Assembly (NCBI RefSeq): GCF_000757725.1
Contig: NZ_JJMU01000029.1
Location: 87,604-151,603, forward strand
Origin: Sphingobacterium deserti
GTDB taxonomy: Bacteria > Bacteroidota > Bacteroidia > Sphingobacteriales > Sphingobacteriaceae
Length of the DNA stretch: 64,000 nt
Direction: 5' to 3'
Shown here: positions 8,247-18,027 of the stretch, in pieces
Layout: the number at the start of each line of letters is the position of its first letter
Numbering within the stretch: position 1 is the stretch's first letter
Translations under genes and position numbers: made by a program
Notes under the pieces: generated by a model
Databases searched by the model: none
Seen by the model: the letters and a program-made list of their open reading frames with translations, nothing else
Told to the model about the DNA's origin: nothing

Positions 8247-9653
8247 ATGGGTAGACGAATTCCACAAGACAAAAAATTTATCGCCAACGTCGATATTATA
8301 GACATTGCTGAAGAGGGCAAGGGTGTAGCGAAGCAAGATGAGATGGTGATGTTTATAGAGCAGGCGGTCCCAGGCGATGTTGCTGATGTGGAGCTATTAC
8401 GCAAAAAAAAGAATTTTGCTGAAGGGAAATTGGTGGCTTTAAAACAGCCTTCACCACATCGGGTAGATCCATTTTGTCCGCATTTTGGCGTCTGTGGGGG
8501 CTGTAAATGGCAACATATGAATTACCCGGCGCAGCTTCAATTTAAGCAACAATATGTGGATAACGCACTGCGACGTCTGGGAAAAGTCGATACCCAATCG
8601 ATGGAAGAAATATTAGGCTCTTCGCAAACAGAATACTATCGCAACAAGCTGGAATTCACTTTCTCTAACAAGCGCTGGCTTACCTCTTTAGACCAAGAGG
8701 TTTTACCGGAAGATATGAATGCTCTTGGTTTTCATGTTCCAGGACGTTTTGATAAAATTCTGGATATTGATCATTGCTTTTTACAACAGGATCCTTCGAA
8801 TGCCATCCGGAATAATGTGCGCGAGTTCGCCGTTAAGAATGATATATCTTTCTACGACTTACGCGAACACGAGGGTGTATTGCGGAATTTAATCATTCGG
8901 ACCTCATCCACGGGCGAGGTAATGCTTATTGTGGTATTTGCCTACCCTACTGAAGAACAGGTGGAGCTGCTCATGGCCCATATTCACCAAAGTTTTCCAG
9001 AGCTAGCATCGCTGCTTTACATTGTAAATCAAAAACGTAACGACACTATTTTCGATCAGGATATTCACCTATTTGCAGGTCGGGATTTTATTTATGAGGA
9101 GATGGAAGGATTAAAATTCAAAGTTGGACCGAAATCATTCTACCAAACAAACTCTGCCCAAGCTTACGAGCTGTATAAAATTACACGGGAATTTGCAGAT
9201 TTAAAAGGCGACGAGCTGGTTTACGACTTATATACAGGAGCTGGCACGATCGCTAATTTTGTCGCCAAAACGGCGCGTGAAGTTGTTGGTGTGGAGTATG
9301 TACCATCAGCAATTGAAGATGCAAAAATTAATTCAGCGATAAACGGGATCAGCAACACCAAGTTTTATGCCGGTGATATGAAAGATGTGCTTACTTCGGA
9401 CTTTGTTGCCGAGCATGGCAAACCCGATGTGGTTATTACCGATCCGCCACGGGCTGGAATGCACGTCGATGTGGTACATCGTATCTTAGAAATGGAAGCC
9501 GATAAAGTGGTTTATGTTAGTTGCAATGCCGCTACGCAGGCAAGAGACCTGGCTATATTGCAAGAAAAATATGCTGTAGAACGGATTAAGCCTGTTGATA
9601 TGTTTCCGCATACACAGCATGTAGAAAATGTTGTTTTGCTCCGTTTGAAGTAG
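8247..9653 (+). CDS. rlmD: 23S rRNA (uracil-C5) methyltransferase, RlmD/RumA family
   Basis: The 468-residue enzyme has the full architecture of the RNA m5U methyltransferases. An N-terminal TRAM domain leads to iron-sulfur ligands in CPHFGVCGGCKW, then the SAM-binding Rossmann core (YDLYTGAGTIANF), DPPRAGMH, and the catalytic Cys in VYVSCNA. The family methylates U1939 or U747 of 23S rRNA (RlmD, RlmC) or U54 of tRNA (TrmA). Bacteroidota often carry one or two copies, so the exact target uracil is uncertain. It is transcribed alone. Confidence 0.92.
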   Translation: MGRRIPQDKKFIANVDIIDIAEEGKGVAKQDEMVMFIEQAVPGDVADVELLRKKKNFAEGKLVALKQPSPHRVDPFCPHFGVCGGCKWQHMNYPAQLQFKQQYVDNALRRLGKVDTQSMEEILGSSQTEYYRNKLEFTFSNKRWLTSLDQEVLPEDMNALGFHVPGRFDKILDIDHCFLQQDPSNAIRNNVREFAVKNDISFYDLREHEGVLRNLIIRTSSTGEVMLIVVFAYPTEEQVELLMAHIHQSFPELASLLYIVNQKRNDTIFDQDIHLFAGRDFIYEEMEGLKFKVGPKSFYQTNSAQAYELYKITREFADLKGDELVYDLYTGAGTIANFVAKTAREVVGVEYVPSAIEDAKINSAINGISNTKFYAGDMKDVLTSDFVAEHGKPDVVITDPPRAGMHVDVVHRILEMEADKVVYVSCNAATQARDLAILQEKYAVERIKPVDMFPHTQHVENVVLLRLK

Positions 9654-9713
9654 TTCAGGGATTGGGCAAATTCAAAATTTGAGAAAGCAGCTTCTTAATT
9701 TTGAAGTATTCAT

Positions 9714-9857
9714 TTTTTACTTTTGAATTTGAAGGGTTCTAATTTCTAACTTTTGACTTGTTTGCTCTGACTTTTTACTTTTAAATTTGAAGGTTCTAAT
9801 TTCTAACTTTTAACTTCTGACTTTTTACTTTTAAATTTTTACTTTTTACTTTTCAAA
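9714..9857. repeat. T-rich imperfect tandem repeats between rlmD and the 9858 gene
   Basis: The segment contains at least two long imperfect copies, starting near 9714 and 9771, and one partial copy near 9821. The core reads CTTTTTACTTTTAAATTTGA followed by GGTTCTAATTTCTAACTTTT. Units are about 50-57 bp and strongly purine/pyrimidine biased. The last copy runs right up to the next start codon. It encodes no protein and looks like slipped-strand expansion of a pyrimidine-rich leader. Confidence 0.75.
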
Positions 9858-10253
9858 ATGGATATTGAAGATTTAATGGCACGGGATTCATCTGCTGACG
9901 ATCCGACCGCGTCCAGTCCCTTAAAGAGCTTAAAACTAGACTTAGACTTTTACAAGGAATCTATAAAAGAGGTTGCTAACGAGATGATCGCAGAGGGCTA
10001 CACCTTGTATCCCATTTTTATTGCGCATCAGCATGAGGTGAACGTTGGCGAAATGTTATTAGACAAAAATGAATTGAATACGCAATGGACTATACAAGTA
10101 AGTTCCTTCGAAGAATTTGTTGAGCGTGGGCTTATCAAGGAAGAGCGTAAAGATCATTTTATAAAAAGCTATAAAAACGCGAACGATTTCATGTGTTTAT
10201 TTGTCATTGTACCTGAGGGGGCAAATTTCGTTTTCTATCCCTACGCGAACTAG
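9858..10253 (+). CDS. Conserved-looking hypothetical protein, 131 aa
   Basis: This soluble acidic protein has no signal peptide or membrane helix. A low-complexity N-terminus (residues 1-22) is followed by a predicted alpha/beta region with IAEGYTLYPIFIAHQHEV and a C-terminal FLFVIVPEG-like strand pattern (CLFVIVPEGANFVFYPY). I do not recognise a family or catalytic motif. The gene stands alone between rlmD and the 10314 gene, and its leader is the T-rich repeat tract. Confidence 0.7.
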   Translation: MDIEDLMARDSSADDPTASSPLKSLKLDLDFYKESIKEVANEMIAEGYTLYPIFIAHQHEVNVGEMLLDKNELNTQWTIQVSSFEEFVERGLIKEERKDHFIKSYKNANDFMCLFVIVPEGANFVFYPYAN

Positions 10254-10313
10254 GTTCAATAATTTAAATCTTTTTAACATAGAGAAGTCTAAACATTTGT
10301 TATTTTTAGCTTA

Positions 10314-11075
10314 ATGTATTTGGGAATAAAACATATTTATATAGTCATTTTTGCCGTTTTAATAGCACTGTGCACTGTTGAAATGGCGTCGGCGCAGTCT
10401 ACGGGTATTTCAGGAATTGTAGTGGCAAAAGGAGGAAGCATCAGGCTGGCTGAGGTAAATGTGCAAAACCTGCGTACGAACAGAAGAGCCCAAACGAATA
10501 CATTCGGTGTATTTATTTTAGAGGCGTCGGTAGGTGACAGTTTATCATTTAGTAAAACTGGCTATGGTCCGGTAAAGACAGTTATTCAGACTGCTGAAGA
10601 TATCCTTATAGAGATGCAGGAAGGGCTGACGATTGAGACGGTTGTTGTGAATCGGATGAGCAAAGAAGCCGAAATGCGAGACATGCTGGATGATTACGCA
10701 AAAAAAGGCGTTTACAATGGTGGTAAAAATACCGTTGGGACGTATTTAGGAAGTCCAGCTACCGCCCTTTACAATCTTTTCGGCAAAGATGCTAAGAATG
10801 CCAAGCGATTTGCGAAGATTATGGATCGTGAACTTGAAGAGTCTAGGGTTGACCGCGTTTTTAATAAATCATCCGTCGGTTCGTTGACAAGTCTTGAGGG
10901 CGATGAGCTTCAATCTTTCATGGATTTATACCGTCCTTCGTTTAGTTTGGTAGAACGCTGGGGTCAATATGATTTTATGAATTATGTCAAAACATCCCTG
11001 GAATCTTGGGAAAAAAACGGACGCCCCCGTTCTACGCGCTTACCTAAGCTGGACGTACCGCCCCAAGAAAAATAA
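10314..11075 (+). CDS. Exported protein with carboxypeptidase-regulatory-like (CarboxypepD_reg) domain
   Basis: The 253-residue protein begins with a signal peptide (hydrophobic stretch ending near ASAQ). Residues 30-105 form a beta-sandwich like the N-terminal domain of TonB-linked receptors: TGISGIVVAKGG, a variable strand region, FGVFILEASVGDSLSFSKTGY. The remainder is helical and unfamiliar. It is probably periplasmic or outer-membrane attached. The role is unknown; many Bacteroidota encode such stand-alone proteins. Confidence 0.72.
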   Translation: MYLGIKHIYIVIFAVLIALCTVEMASAQSTGISGIVVAKGGSIRLAEVNVQNLRTNRRAQTNTFGVFILEASVGDSLSFSKTGYGPVKTVIQTAEDILIEMQEGLTIETVVVNRMSKEAEMRDMLDDYAKKGVYNGGKNTVGTYLGSPATALYNLFGKDAKNAKRFAKIMDRELEESRVDRVFNKSSVGSLTSLEGDELQSFMDLYRPSFSLVERWGQYDFMNYVKTSLESWEKNGRPRSTRLPKLDVPPQEK

Positions 11076-11175
11076 ATTTATTTGCTTTTCTCGTTATTTT
11101 GATAAGAACGATATAGTTTGGCATTCGCTTTGATTAACAGCTAGTATATTACAGTTTAATAGTAAAGAATTAGTT

Positions 11176-11865
11176 ATGAAAATGAGTAGAAAAGTAGCTA
11201 TATATGGCTTATCCGTTGCGACATCCATGATGTTGTTAGCGAGTTGTTCAACAATACAAAATACAAGTAGTACGACAAAGGGAGCGGCTGTTGGTACCGC
11301 TGCTGGTGCTGGTCTTGGTGCCCTAATTGGTGGTAAAGCTGGTAACACAGCTATCGGAGCAATTGCGGGAGCTGCCATTGGTGGTGTTGCTGGTGGTTTA
11401 ATTGGTAAAAAGATGGATCGCCAGGCCAAAGAAATTGAGAATGAGGTAGCCGGAGCACAGGTTATTAAGTCTGACGAAGGTATTATCGTAAAATTCGATG
11501 AAGGTATCCTTTTTGACTTCAATAGCTCATCATTAAAAGCTGCTGCTAAAACAAATATCAATAAGCTTGTGACTACCTTAAACAAAGAGCCTAACACAGA
11601 AATTCTTGTTATTGGTCACACCGATAATCGCGGTACTTTAGAAGTTAACCAAAAAATTTCTGAGTCACGTGCAAATGCTGTTAAAGCGTATGCTGTTGCA
11701 CAAGGCTTAGGTGGTGCACGAATCAAAACGCAAGGTAAAAATTACTCGGAGCCTTTAACATCAAATGATACAGATGCGGGACGTGCTGAAAACCGTCGTG
11801 TAGAAATTGTTATTGTTGCTGGTGATAAAATGATCAAAGAAGCAGAGAGCGAAGCAGGTAGATAA
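11176..11865 (+). CDS. OmpA-family lipoprotein with glycine zipper
   Basis: The 229-residue product has a lipoprotein signal peptide with lipobox LLASC. A glycine-zipper segment rich in GAAVGTAAGAGLGALIGG-type repeats occupies about residues 35-80. The C-terminal OmpA domain carries the peptidoglycan-binding pattern (ILVIGHTDNRGTLEVNQKIS, AENRRVEI). It should tether the outer membrane to peptidoglycan. A perfect 16-bp terminator follows, so it is monocistronic. ATG 11182 is an alternative start two codons in. Confidence 0.93.
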   Translation: MKMSRKVAIYGLSVATSMMLLASCSTIQNTSSTTKGAAVGTAAGAGLGALIGGKAGNTAIGAIAGAAIGGVAGGLIGKKMDRQAKEIENEVAGAQVIKSDEGIIVKFDEGILFDFNSSSLKAAAKTNINKLVTTLNKEPNTEILVIGHTDNRGTLEVNQKISESRANAVKAYAVAQGLGGARIKTQGKNYSEPLTSNDTDAGRAENRRVEIVIVAGDKMIKEAESEAGR

Positions 11866-11882
11866 ACTTATTCAAGCTTTTA

Positions 11883-11920
11883 AAAAAGAGTTGTCATTCT
11901 AAAAAATGACAACTCTTTTT
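11883..11920. terminator. Strong terminator after the OmpA lipoprotein
   Basis: A 16-bp perfect stem (11883-11898 with 11905-11920) has a 6-nt loop. The A- and T-runs at the stem ends make it functional in either direction. Confidence 0.9.
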
Positions 11921-12070
11921 GTTTATAGATAAGGTAACAACAACATTGACCCACCTTATACTGCATTTCGTCGCTACACTATAGCTACAGCTCTTTTAAT
12001 TAAGCAAAATAGCGTTTGTTAAATTTGGGTCAAGCTCTGCCAAAGTGTCATCAATTTAAACTTTTATTGT

Positions 12071-12078
12071 TAGCTTTG
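12071..12078 (+). promoter_or_regulatory. -7 promoter element of the miaB operon
   Basis: TAGCTTTG fits TAnnTTTG and lies 19 nt before the miaB ATG at 12098. No clear TTG is found at the -33 position. Confidence 0.45.
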
Positions 12079-12097
12079 TAGTCTTTTAAATGAAGTC

Positions 12098-13534
12098 ATG
12101 CTAGAATTAGAACATACTACAAAGACACACGATGAAGCCCGTCAGGGCGAGGCTTTAGAACTATTGCCGACGGGCAAATCTACAGGTCGTAAATTGTATA
12201 TCGAAAGTTACGGTTGCCAGATGAACTTTTCGGATAGCGAGATTGTTGCGTCGATTTTGGTGGGTAATGGTTTCGAAACAACGAAAGACTATAAAGAGGC
12301 AGATGTGGTATTTATAAATACCTGCTCCATACGCGAAAATGCGGAGCAACGTGTGCGTAACCGATTAAAGGAGTTTGAGTCTGCTAAGAACAGAAATCCA
12401 GGTATGATCGTGGGCGTGCTAGGTTGTATGGCTGAGCGCCTCAAGTCAAAATTTTTAGAAGAAGAAAAGCTGGTAGATGTTGTCGTCGGTCCTGATGCCT
12501 ATCGTGATCTTCCTAACCTTATTGGCAAGGTGGATGACGGGACGAAAGCAGTAAACGTTTTGCTCTCTAGGGAAGAGACCTATGCCGATATCAATCCTGT
12601 ACGATTGAACTCAAATGGCATATCGGCATTTGTTTCTATTATGCGGGGTTGCGATAACATGTGTTCTTTCTGCGTGGTGCCATTCACCCGCGGACGCGAG
12701 CGTAGCCGCGACTACCAATCTATTGTTAAAGAAGCCCGAGAGCTTTTTGAAGCTGGGTATAAGGAGGTCACCTTGCTAGGGCAAAATGTGGACTCGTATA
12801 AATATACGGCTCCAGTTGCCGAAGGCGAAACGGCAACGCCTACTGTAAACTTCGCCCATTTATTGGCGATGGTTGCCGAGGTAAGCCCAGAGCTCCGCAT
12901 TCGTTTTTCCACTTCCCATCCGAAAGATATCACGGACGAGGTTCTTTATACGATGGCCCGTTACGACAATATCTGTAAATATATACATCTACCTGTGCAG
13001 TCCGGTAACTCGCGCGTTCTGGATTTGATGAACAGGACGTACGATCGGGAATGGTATATGGAACGCGTAGAAGCTATCCGTCGCATTATTCCAGCGTGTG
13101 GTATATCTACCGATGTTATCACCGGTTTTTGCACAGAAACGGAAGAGGAGCATGCTGAAACATTATCCATGATGGACTATGTAAAATACGACTTTGCGTA
13201 TATGTTTGCTTACTCCGAACGCCCAGGTACGCTGGCGGCGAAACGTTATGAAGATGATATCCCAGAGCAGGTAAAGAAAAGACGGTTGACGGAAGTTGTT
13301 AATAAACAGCAAGAGCACAGTCTTTTCCGACTTCAAAATTTCGTTGGAAAAGTACATAAAGTTTTGATCGAAGGTTTTTCGAAGCGGTCAGATCAGGATT
13401 ACTGTGGGCGTAATGATCAGAATACGATGGTTGTGTTTCCCGTTGACTCACGTTTCAAACCGGGACAATATGTGCATGTATTGGCAGAGCGCTGTACATC
13501 AGCAACGTTAATGGGACGTATTGTAGACCTTTAG
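12098..13534 (+). CDS. miaB: tRNA-2-methylthio-N6-dimethylallyladenosine synthase MiaB
   Basis: This 478-residue radical-SAM methylthiotransferase converts i6A37 to ms2i6A37 in tRNAs reading UNN codons. The N-terminal domain has three cluster Cys ([22 protein letters not shown]). The radical-SAM motif is CDNMCSFC, followed by the [11 protein letters not shown] signature, and the C-terminus is a TRAM domain. All six cluster cysteines are present. It heads a same-strand gene run; the sigma54 activator follows after 16 nt. Confidence 0.96.
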   Translation: MLELEHTTKTHDEARQGEALELLPTGKSTGRKLYIESYGCQMNFSDSEIVASILVGNGFETTKDYKEADVVFINTCSIRENAEQRVRNRLKEFESAKNRNPGMIVGVLGCMAERLKSKFLEEEKLVDVVVGPDAYRDLPNLIGKVDDGTKAVNVLLSREETYADINPVRLNSNGISAFVSIMRGCDNMCSFCVVPFTRGRERSRDYQSIVKEARELFEAGYKEVTLLGQNVDSYKYTAPVAEGETATPTVNFAHLLAMVAEVSPELRIRFSTSHPKDITDEVLYTMARYDNICKYIHLPVQSGNSRVLDLMNRTYDREWYMERVEAIRRIIPACGISTDVITGFCTETEEEHAETLSMMDYVKYDFAYMFAYSERPGTLAAKRYEDDIPEQVKKRRLTEVVNKQQEHSLFRLQNFVGKVHKVLIEGFSKRSDQDYCGRNDQNTMVVFPVDSRFKPGQYVHVLAERCTSATLMGRIVDL

Positions 13535-13550
13535 TATTAAGAGAACTATC

Positions 13551-14810
13551 GTGGACATTCAAGATATTAAGAATAGATTTGGCATCATCGGTAACTCACC
13601 GGTGCTCAATCGTGCAATAGATGTTGCAAAACAGGTAGCACCGACTGATATTTCCGTTTTGATACAAGGGGAAAGTGGATCTGGAAAGGAAGTCTTTTCA
13701 CATATTATTCATCAAATGAGTGCCCGTAAACACGGATCATTCATCGCGGTAAACTGCGGAGCAATACCAGAAGGAACAATTGATTCCGAACTTTTTGGAC
13801 ATGAGAAGGGCTCGTTTACGGGTGCCCACGAGGCTAGAAAAGGCTATTTCGAAGTGGTTGATGGGGGAACGATTTTTCTGGATGAAGTTGGTGAACTTCC
13901 TTTGGGTACACAAGCTCGGCTATTGCGGGTTTTAGAAACTGGCGAGTACATTAGGGTGGGCTCTTCTAAGGTTCAAAAGACAAATGTACGTGTCGTTGCC
14001 GCAACGAATGTTGATGTGTATGAAGCGGTGAAGAAAGGTAAGTTTCGTGAAGATCTCTATTACAGGTTGAATACGGTTCCACTCCGAATTCCCTCTCTTC
14101 GCGAACGGAAGGAAGATGTTAACCTGCTATTTCGGAAATTTATAGTAGATTTTTCCGATAAATACCGGACGCCTGGCATACAGCTCACCCCTGATGCGCA
14201 GGATATGCTGATGAATTATGGCTGGCCAGGAAACGTCAGACAGCTGAAAAATATTGCCGAGCAGATTGCTGTTTTAGAGCGCGAACGCGTCGTAAATTCC
14301 AGCATCTTATCAAAGTACCTACCCGTAGAGCATGTATCCTCATTACCTGCGCTTGTGAAAGAGACGAGCAAAGAGGATTTTTCTGAACGCGACCTGTTGT
14401 ATAAAGTGTTATTTGACATGAAAAAAGACATGGTGGATTTAAAGAAGTTGGTAGTCGAGTTGATTCAAAATGGTGTTAATAAGGGTACATTTGAAGAAAA
14501 TTCTCCCTATATTAACCAACTATATAGCGAAGTAACTCCATCATCTGCTTATCTAGGTGAAGAGCAAGCATCGCCAAAGCTTACCATTCATAATCCTAAT
14601 CAAAGCGTTAAATCAAACAATGACTATATGTCTTATGAAACGCAAGATGCGGAGGAAGTAGAAGAGTCGTTGTCATTGGTTGAAAAAGAATCAGATTTGA
14701 TACGGAAGGCTTTGCGGAAACATAAGGGAAAACGTAAGGCTGCCGCCCGAGAACTCGGAATTTCCGAACGAACCTTATACAGAAAAATTAAAGATTTAAA
14801 TTTAGATTAG
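13551..14810 (+). CDS. Sigma54-interacting AAA+ activator without receiver domain
   Basis: The start is GTG at 13551, 16 nt after miaB, giving 419 residues. The AAA+ domain begins almost at the N-terminus: Walker A GESGSGKE, a GSFTGA version of the sigma54-contact GAFTGA loop, Walker B GGTIFLDEVGEL, and the R-finger region. A linker follows, then a Fis-type helix-turn-helix at the C-terminus (GKRKAAARELGISERTLYRK). No N-terminal sensor domain exists, so activity must be controlled by partner protein or abundance. It is embedded between miaB and lptE, a placement I recall as conserved in Sphingobacteriaceae. Confidence 0.93.
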   Translation: MDIQDIKNRFGIIGNSPVLNRAIDVAKQVAPTDISVLIQGESGSGKEVFSHIIHQMSARKHGSFIAVNCGAIPEGTIDSELFGHEKGSFTGAHEARKGYFEVVDGGTIFLDEVGELPLGTQARLLRVLETGEYIRVGSSKVQKTNVRVVAATNVDVYEAVKKGKFREDLYYRLNTVPLRIPSLRERKEDVNLLFRKFIVDFSDKYRTPGIQLTPDAQDMLMNYGWPGNVRQLKNIAEQIAVLERERVVNSSILSKYLPVEHVSSLPALVKETSKEDFSERDLLYKVLFDMKKDMVDLKKLVVELIQNGVNKGTFEENSPYINQLYSEVTPSSAYLGEEQASPKLTIHNPNQSVKSNNDYMSYETQDAEEVEESLSLVEKESDLIRKALRKHKGKRKAAARELGISERTLYRKIKDLNLD

Positions 14811-14822
14811 TTCATCAGTCAT

Positions 14823-15341
14823 ATGCAAAGAATTATTACGGCTTTTACACTACTATCGTTGGTGCTTGTTATGGCCTTTTCAAGTTGTGGTGTCAAATAT
14901 CGCTTCTCTGGAGGTTCTATACCGGAAAATATGAAAACGGTAAATGTCCAATTCTTTGAAAATATAGCGCCTTTGGTGTACGCAACGCTAAGCCAAAATT
15001 TTACAGAGGGGTTGAAAGAACGTATTAGAAGTCAGTCGCGTCTAAGCCAAGTAAACGGAGATGCTGACGCTATGTTTGAAGGCGTTATAACAGGTTACGA
15101 CATCAGTCCGGCAGCCGTGGAGGCAAATTCGGATAGAGCTGCGTTGAACAGGCTTACCATCACCGTCAAGGTGAAATATACGAATCGCTTAGATGAAACG
15201 GGTGAAAGTAATTTTGAGCAATCGTTTACGCAGTTTCGCGAGTTCTCTGGTTTGGTACAGAATCAGGAAGATGGCTTAACTATGCAAATCATTAGTTTGT
15301 TAACTGAAGATATTTACAATAGAGCATTTGCAAACTGGTAG
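14823..15341 (+). CDS. lptE: LptE-family LPS-assembly lipoprotein
   Basis: The 172-residue protein has a lipoprotein signal (FSSCGVKY) and the Bacteroidota LptE pattern: YRFSGGSIPENMKTVNVQFF then a helix with LSQNFTEGLKERI. LptE plugs the LptD barrel and helps insert lipopolysaccharide into the outer membrane. LptD is not in the window. It starts 12 nt after the activator and its stop lies 7 nt before the next start, consistent with one transcript. Confidence 0.9.
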   Translation: MQRIITAFTLLSLVLVMAFSSCGVKYRFSGGSIPENMKTVNVQFFENIAPLVYATLSQNFTEGLKERIRSQSRLSQVNGDADAMFEGVITGYDISPAAVEANSDRAALNRLTITVKVKYTNRLDETGESNFEQSFTQFREFSGLVQNQEDGLTMQIISLLTEDIYNRAFANW

Positions 15342-15348
15342 GTTATAT

Positions 15349-17025
15349 ATGGAAAATCAAGGACAAACATTCACACGGTTATATCACCAAGCCCTCGTAA
15401 ATCCAAAGGAAGTCTCTCAGGAGGACTTTGACCTTCTATTGTCCCGGTATCCCTATTCACAGCCTTTACATTTCGCCTTTGAGCGGCGGAAGTTTTTATG
15501 TGGTGAGCTTACCAAATTGGGCAGTCGCGCGATTTTATTGGCGAGTAGCCCGAGTTGGTTACATGATTATGTGCAATTACCTGTTCAAGATATCCCATTC
15601 ATAGCCGCTATCGACGATGACCTTTTGGTCACTGATTTAACCTCCCCATTGAGTACTGGCAACGAAGACCGACAAGAACCAAATAATTCTGCAGTCGAAC
15701 ATCCGCCGTTTGCGGGGGAGACATCCGGTGATGACGCTGAGCCGTCGAACGACGCTGTCGAGCGTGCACAGTCTACTGGTGTTAAGCTATCAGAAGAAGA
15801 ATCGATCACATCTCCTATGGATTCGGAGCGTGTAGCAGCTTTGGATCCTTCTTCTGAGGGAACTTCGCAGCATGAAGTTGAAGCGACAGATGTCGATCCA
15901 AAAGCCGGTGAAATTAAAGATACTGATGATGATAAACCATTGGCCGAAGAAGCTGCAGTATCAGATGTCGTTCCAAGTGGCGAACCAACTTTCGAACCTT
16001 CTGTTGAAGAGTCATTAACGGCGGAAACGGAAGCGTCGGATTTTAAGGTCGGGGAAGAAGCCATTCATGCTACCACGGAGCATGAGCCTTCTGCCAACGG
16101 AACGGAGATACCATCTATCGATAAAGACGAGGAACGAGTTGTCGATCTGAATGATACGGAACTTTTAGCAGATGAATCCAAGCCGGCAGATAGCGAAGAA
16201 ATAGAGCACAGTTCTCTTGGTGCGACTGAAGAGCAGCATGAGTCAGAAGGCCATACAGCACCTGATCGTGCTCGACATGTAGACATCAATCTGGAAAACT
16301 TACCAGATTTGACAAAGGAAGAGGAAAATGCGGCGCTGGATAACCTTGTGCATGAGGGTATTGGCGGAGGTGATTACTTTGCACTGCATACCAAAGAGAT
16401 TCGTTGGGAGACTAACGTGGGCTTAAGCGGGAATAACGAAGCCGACAGTAATTCCAGTGTCATTTCGGAGCCGGTAGATCAGCAAAAGGAAGAAGATGTA
16501 AGTGTTTACAACGATGATTTGATGCCTTACAGCTTTCGTTGGTGGTTGCATAAAACACGTTTGGAATATGCGGATACGTATCAACCATTTGCCTCGCCCC
16601 ATTTACCTACGAATAAAAAATCCTCTTTTGATCCGGAAGCATTTGATAAAGTCGTTTTGGATCAGCAGATCCGCGAGAACATCATCCACTTGCAAAGTCC
16701 TGAAGACAAACTGAGTGAGGAAGTCAAACAACGTGCTGTTACCTATAGCAGGGTTGACAAAACAACAGAAGTTATCGAGCGATTTATTCGAGAGGAACCG
16801 CAAATCCAGCCACCGCCAGCCGATCAGCTGACGATGGAGAATAAAGCTCGGAAGAGCTCGGAGGAGCAGTTCAACTTGGTCACGGAAACTTTGGCCAATA
16901 TATATGCTAGCCAAGGTATGTACGTGAAGGCCATAGAGGTTTACAAAAAATTAATTTTGAGATTTCCAGAAAAAAAATCGTATTTTGCGACCCAAATTAA
17001 AGGTCTGGAAGAGAAACTATATTAA
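15349..17025 (+). CDS. Large acidic protein with C-terminal TPR (hypothetical)
   Basis: The ATG at 15349 is preferred to an in-frame TTG at 15328 inside lptE, giving 558 residues. The N-terminus (LYHQALVNPKEVSQEDFDLL) is a conserved-looking helical segment. Residues about 105-330 are low-complexity and very acidic (Glu/Ser/Thr/Asp-rich) and probably disordered. The C-terminus has one clear tetratricopeptide unit (LANIYASQGMYVKAIEVYKK). No membrane helix is present. It may be a cytoplasmic scaffold; its fixed position between lptE and secG suggests an envelope-biogenesis link, but that is inference. Confidence 0.8.
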   Translation: MENQGQTFTRLYHQALVNPKEVSQEDFDLLLSRYPYSQPLHFAFERRKFLCGELTKLGSRAILLASSPSWLHDYVQLPVQDIPFIAAIDDDLLVTDLTSPLSTGNEDRQEPNNSAVEHPPFAGETSGDDAEPSNDAVERAQSTGVKLSEEESITSPMDSERVAALDPSSEGTSQHEVEATDVDPKAGEIKDTDDDKPLAEEAAVSDVVPSGEPTFEPSVEESLTAETEASDFKVGEEAIHATTEHEPSANGTEIPSIDKDEERVVDLNDTELLADESKPADSEEIEHSSLGATEEQHESEGHTAPDRARHVDINLENLPDLTKEEENAALDNLVHEGIGGGDYFALHTKEIRWETNVGLSGNNEADSNSSVISEPVDQQKEEDVSVYNDDLMPYSFRWWLHKTRLEYADTYQPFASPHLPTNKKSSFDPEAFDKVVLDQQIRENIIHLQSPEDKLSEEVKQRAVTYSRVDKTTEVIERFIREEPQIQPPPADQLTMENKARKSSEEQFNLVTETLANIYASQGMYVKAIEVYKKLILRFPEKKSYFATQIKGLEEKLY

Positions 17026-17038
17026 CGACTATAAAGAA

Positions 17039-17398
17039 ATGCAAACATTTTTAATTATCCTGATTGTATTGACAAGTGTTTTATTGGCACTGATGGTGTT
17101 GATTCAAAACCCAAAAGGAGGAGGTTTATCATCAGGATTCGCTGGCAGCTCAAATTTAATGGGTGTTCAGCGTACAGGAGATTTTCTTGAAAAAGGAACA
17201 TGGGGATTGGCTATTGCCTTGATGGTTTTTTGCTTGGCAATCAACATTGTAGGCCCGTCAGCAGGTAAAAGACCGGGTGGATTGGGCGACCAAATTGAAG
17301 CTCCGGCGCAAACATCGCCATTGAACCTAAACGGACCAGCACAGCAGCAGCAAGCACCAGCTACAACGGCGCCTGCGACAGCAGATACAACAAAATAA
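17039..17398 (+). CDS. secG: Preprotein translocase subunit SecG
   Basis: The 119-residue inner-membrane protein has two hydrophobic helices, with LIQNPKGGGLSSGFAG between them, the family hallmark. A Pro/Ala/Gln-rich tail follows. The ATG at 17039 is chosen because the longer frame overlaps the preceding gene. SecG assists SecYEG-mediated export. A terminator hairpin follows the stop, closing the miaB-to-secG run. Confidence 0.93.
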   Translation: MQTFLIILIVLTSVLLALMVLIQNPKGGGLSSGFAGSSNLMGVQRTGDFLEKGTWGLAIALMVFCLAINIVGPSAGKRPGGLGDQIEAPAQTSPLNLNGPAQQQQAPATTAPATADTTK

Positions 17399-17421
17399 GG
17401 CACTCTTTTGCTGAAGAAATT

Positions 17422-17452
17422 AAAAGTCTCACACCATATGTGGGACTTTTTT
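17422..17452 (+). terminator. Terminator after secG
   Basis: The stem AAAGTCTCACA pairs with TGTGGGACTTT (one wobble) across a 5-nt loop and is followed by a run of T. It separates the secG unit from groES. Confidence 0.8.
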
Positions 17453-17675
17453 TTATCCGGAATTTTCGGTGCGGCTCTAGGTAGCTTCTGTTTAAAAGTA
17501 GGTAAGCCAATGCGTCTCGCTTAAGTAATGACAGGATGACACGGAGAAATTTGCTGACTGTCAATTTTAAGACCGTTAATGTGAAAAAATGTCAACAAAC
17601 ACTGCTTTTTTGCATTTGGCATAATTGGTGATAAAGATTGGAAGTAAAAACGTAAAACAATAAAACACAATAATT

Positions 17676-17951
17676 ATGGCATTAAGTATTAAACCTATCG
17701 GAGACAGAGTTGTGGTAGAAGCAGCTCCTGCAGAAGAAAAAACAGCATCTGGACTTTATATCCCTGATACTGCAAAAGAAAAGCCTTCACAAGGAACTAT
17801 TGTTGCAGTTGGATCGGGCAAGCCTGAAGAACCCCTTACCGTGCAGGTAGGTGATAAAGTTTTATACGGAAAGTACGCAGGTACAGAAATCACTTACGAA
17901 GGAAAAGAATATTTAATCATGCGTGAGTCTGACATTTACGCAGTGTTATAA
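17676..17951 (+). CDS. groES: Co-chaperonin GroES
   Basis: The 91-residue protein has GroES signatures [11 protein letters not shown], the mobile loop [12 protein letters not shown], and [12 protein letters not shown]. It forms the heptameric lid on GroEL. The 277-bp upstream gap has the secG terminator, but I see neither a CIRCE-type inverted repeat nor a clean TAnnTTTG, so heat regulation cannot be assigned. groEL follows after 76 bp. Confidence 0.97.
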   Translation: MALSIKPIGDRVVVEAAPAEEKTASGLYIPDTAKEKPSQGTIVAVGSGKPEEPLTVQVGDKVLYGKYAGTEITYEGKEYLIMRESDIYAVL

Positions 17952-18027
17952 GCTAATCAACAAATTTAGAAAACAAAAACAATACGGATTGAAGCTTGCT
18001 TTATCCACATATTAAAAAGTTATAGAA

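Noticed and set aside
17569..17675. Search for a CIRCE-type element or heat-shock promoter upstream of groES
   Set aside because: Neither the CIRCE inverted repeat nor a clean Bacteroidota promoter could be found.
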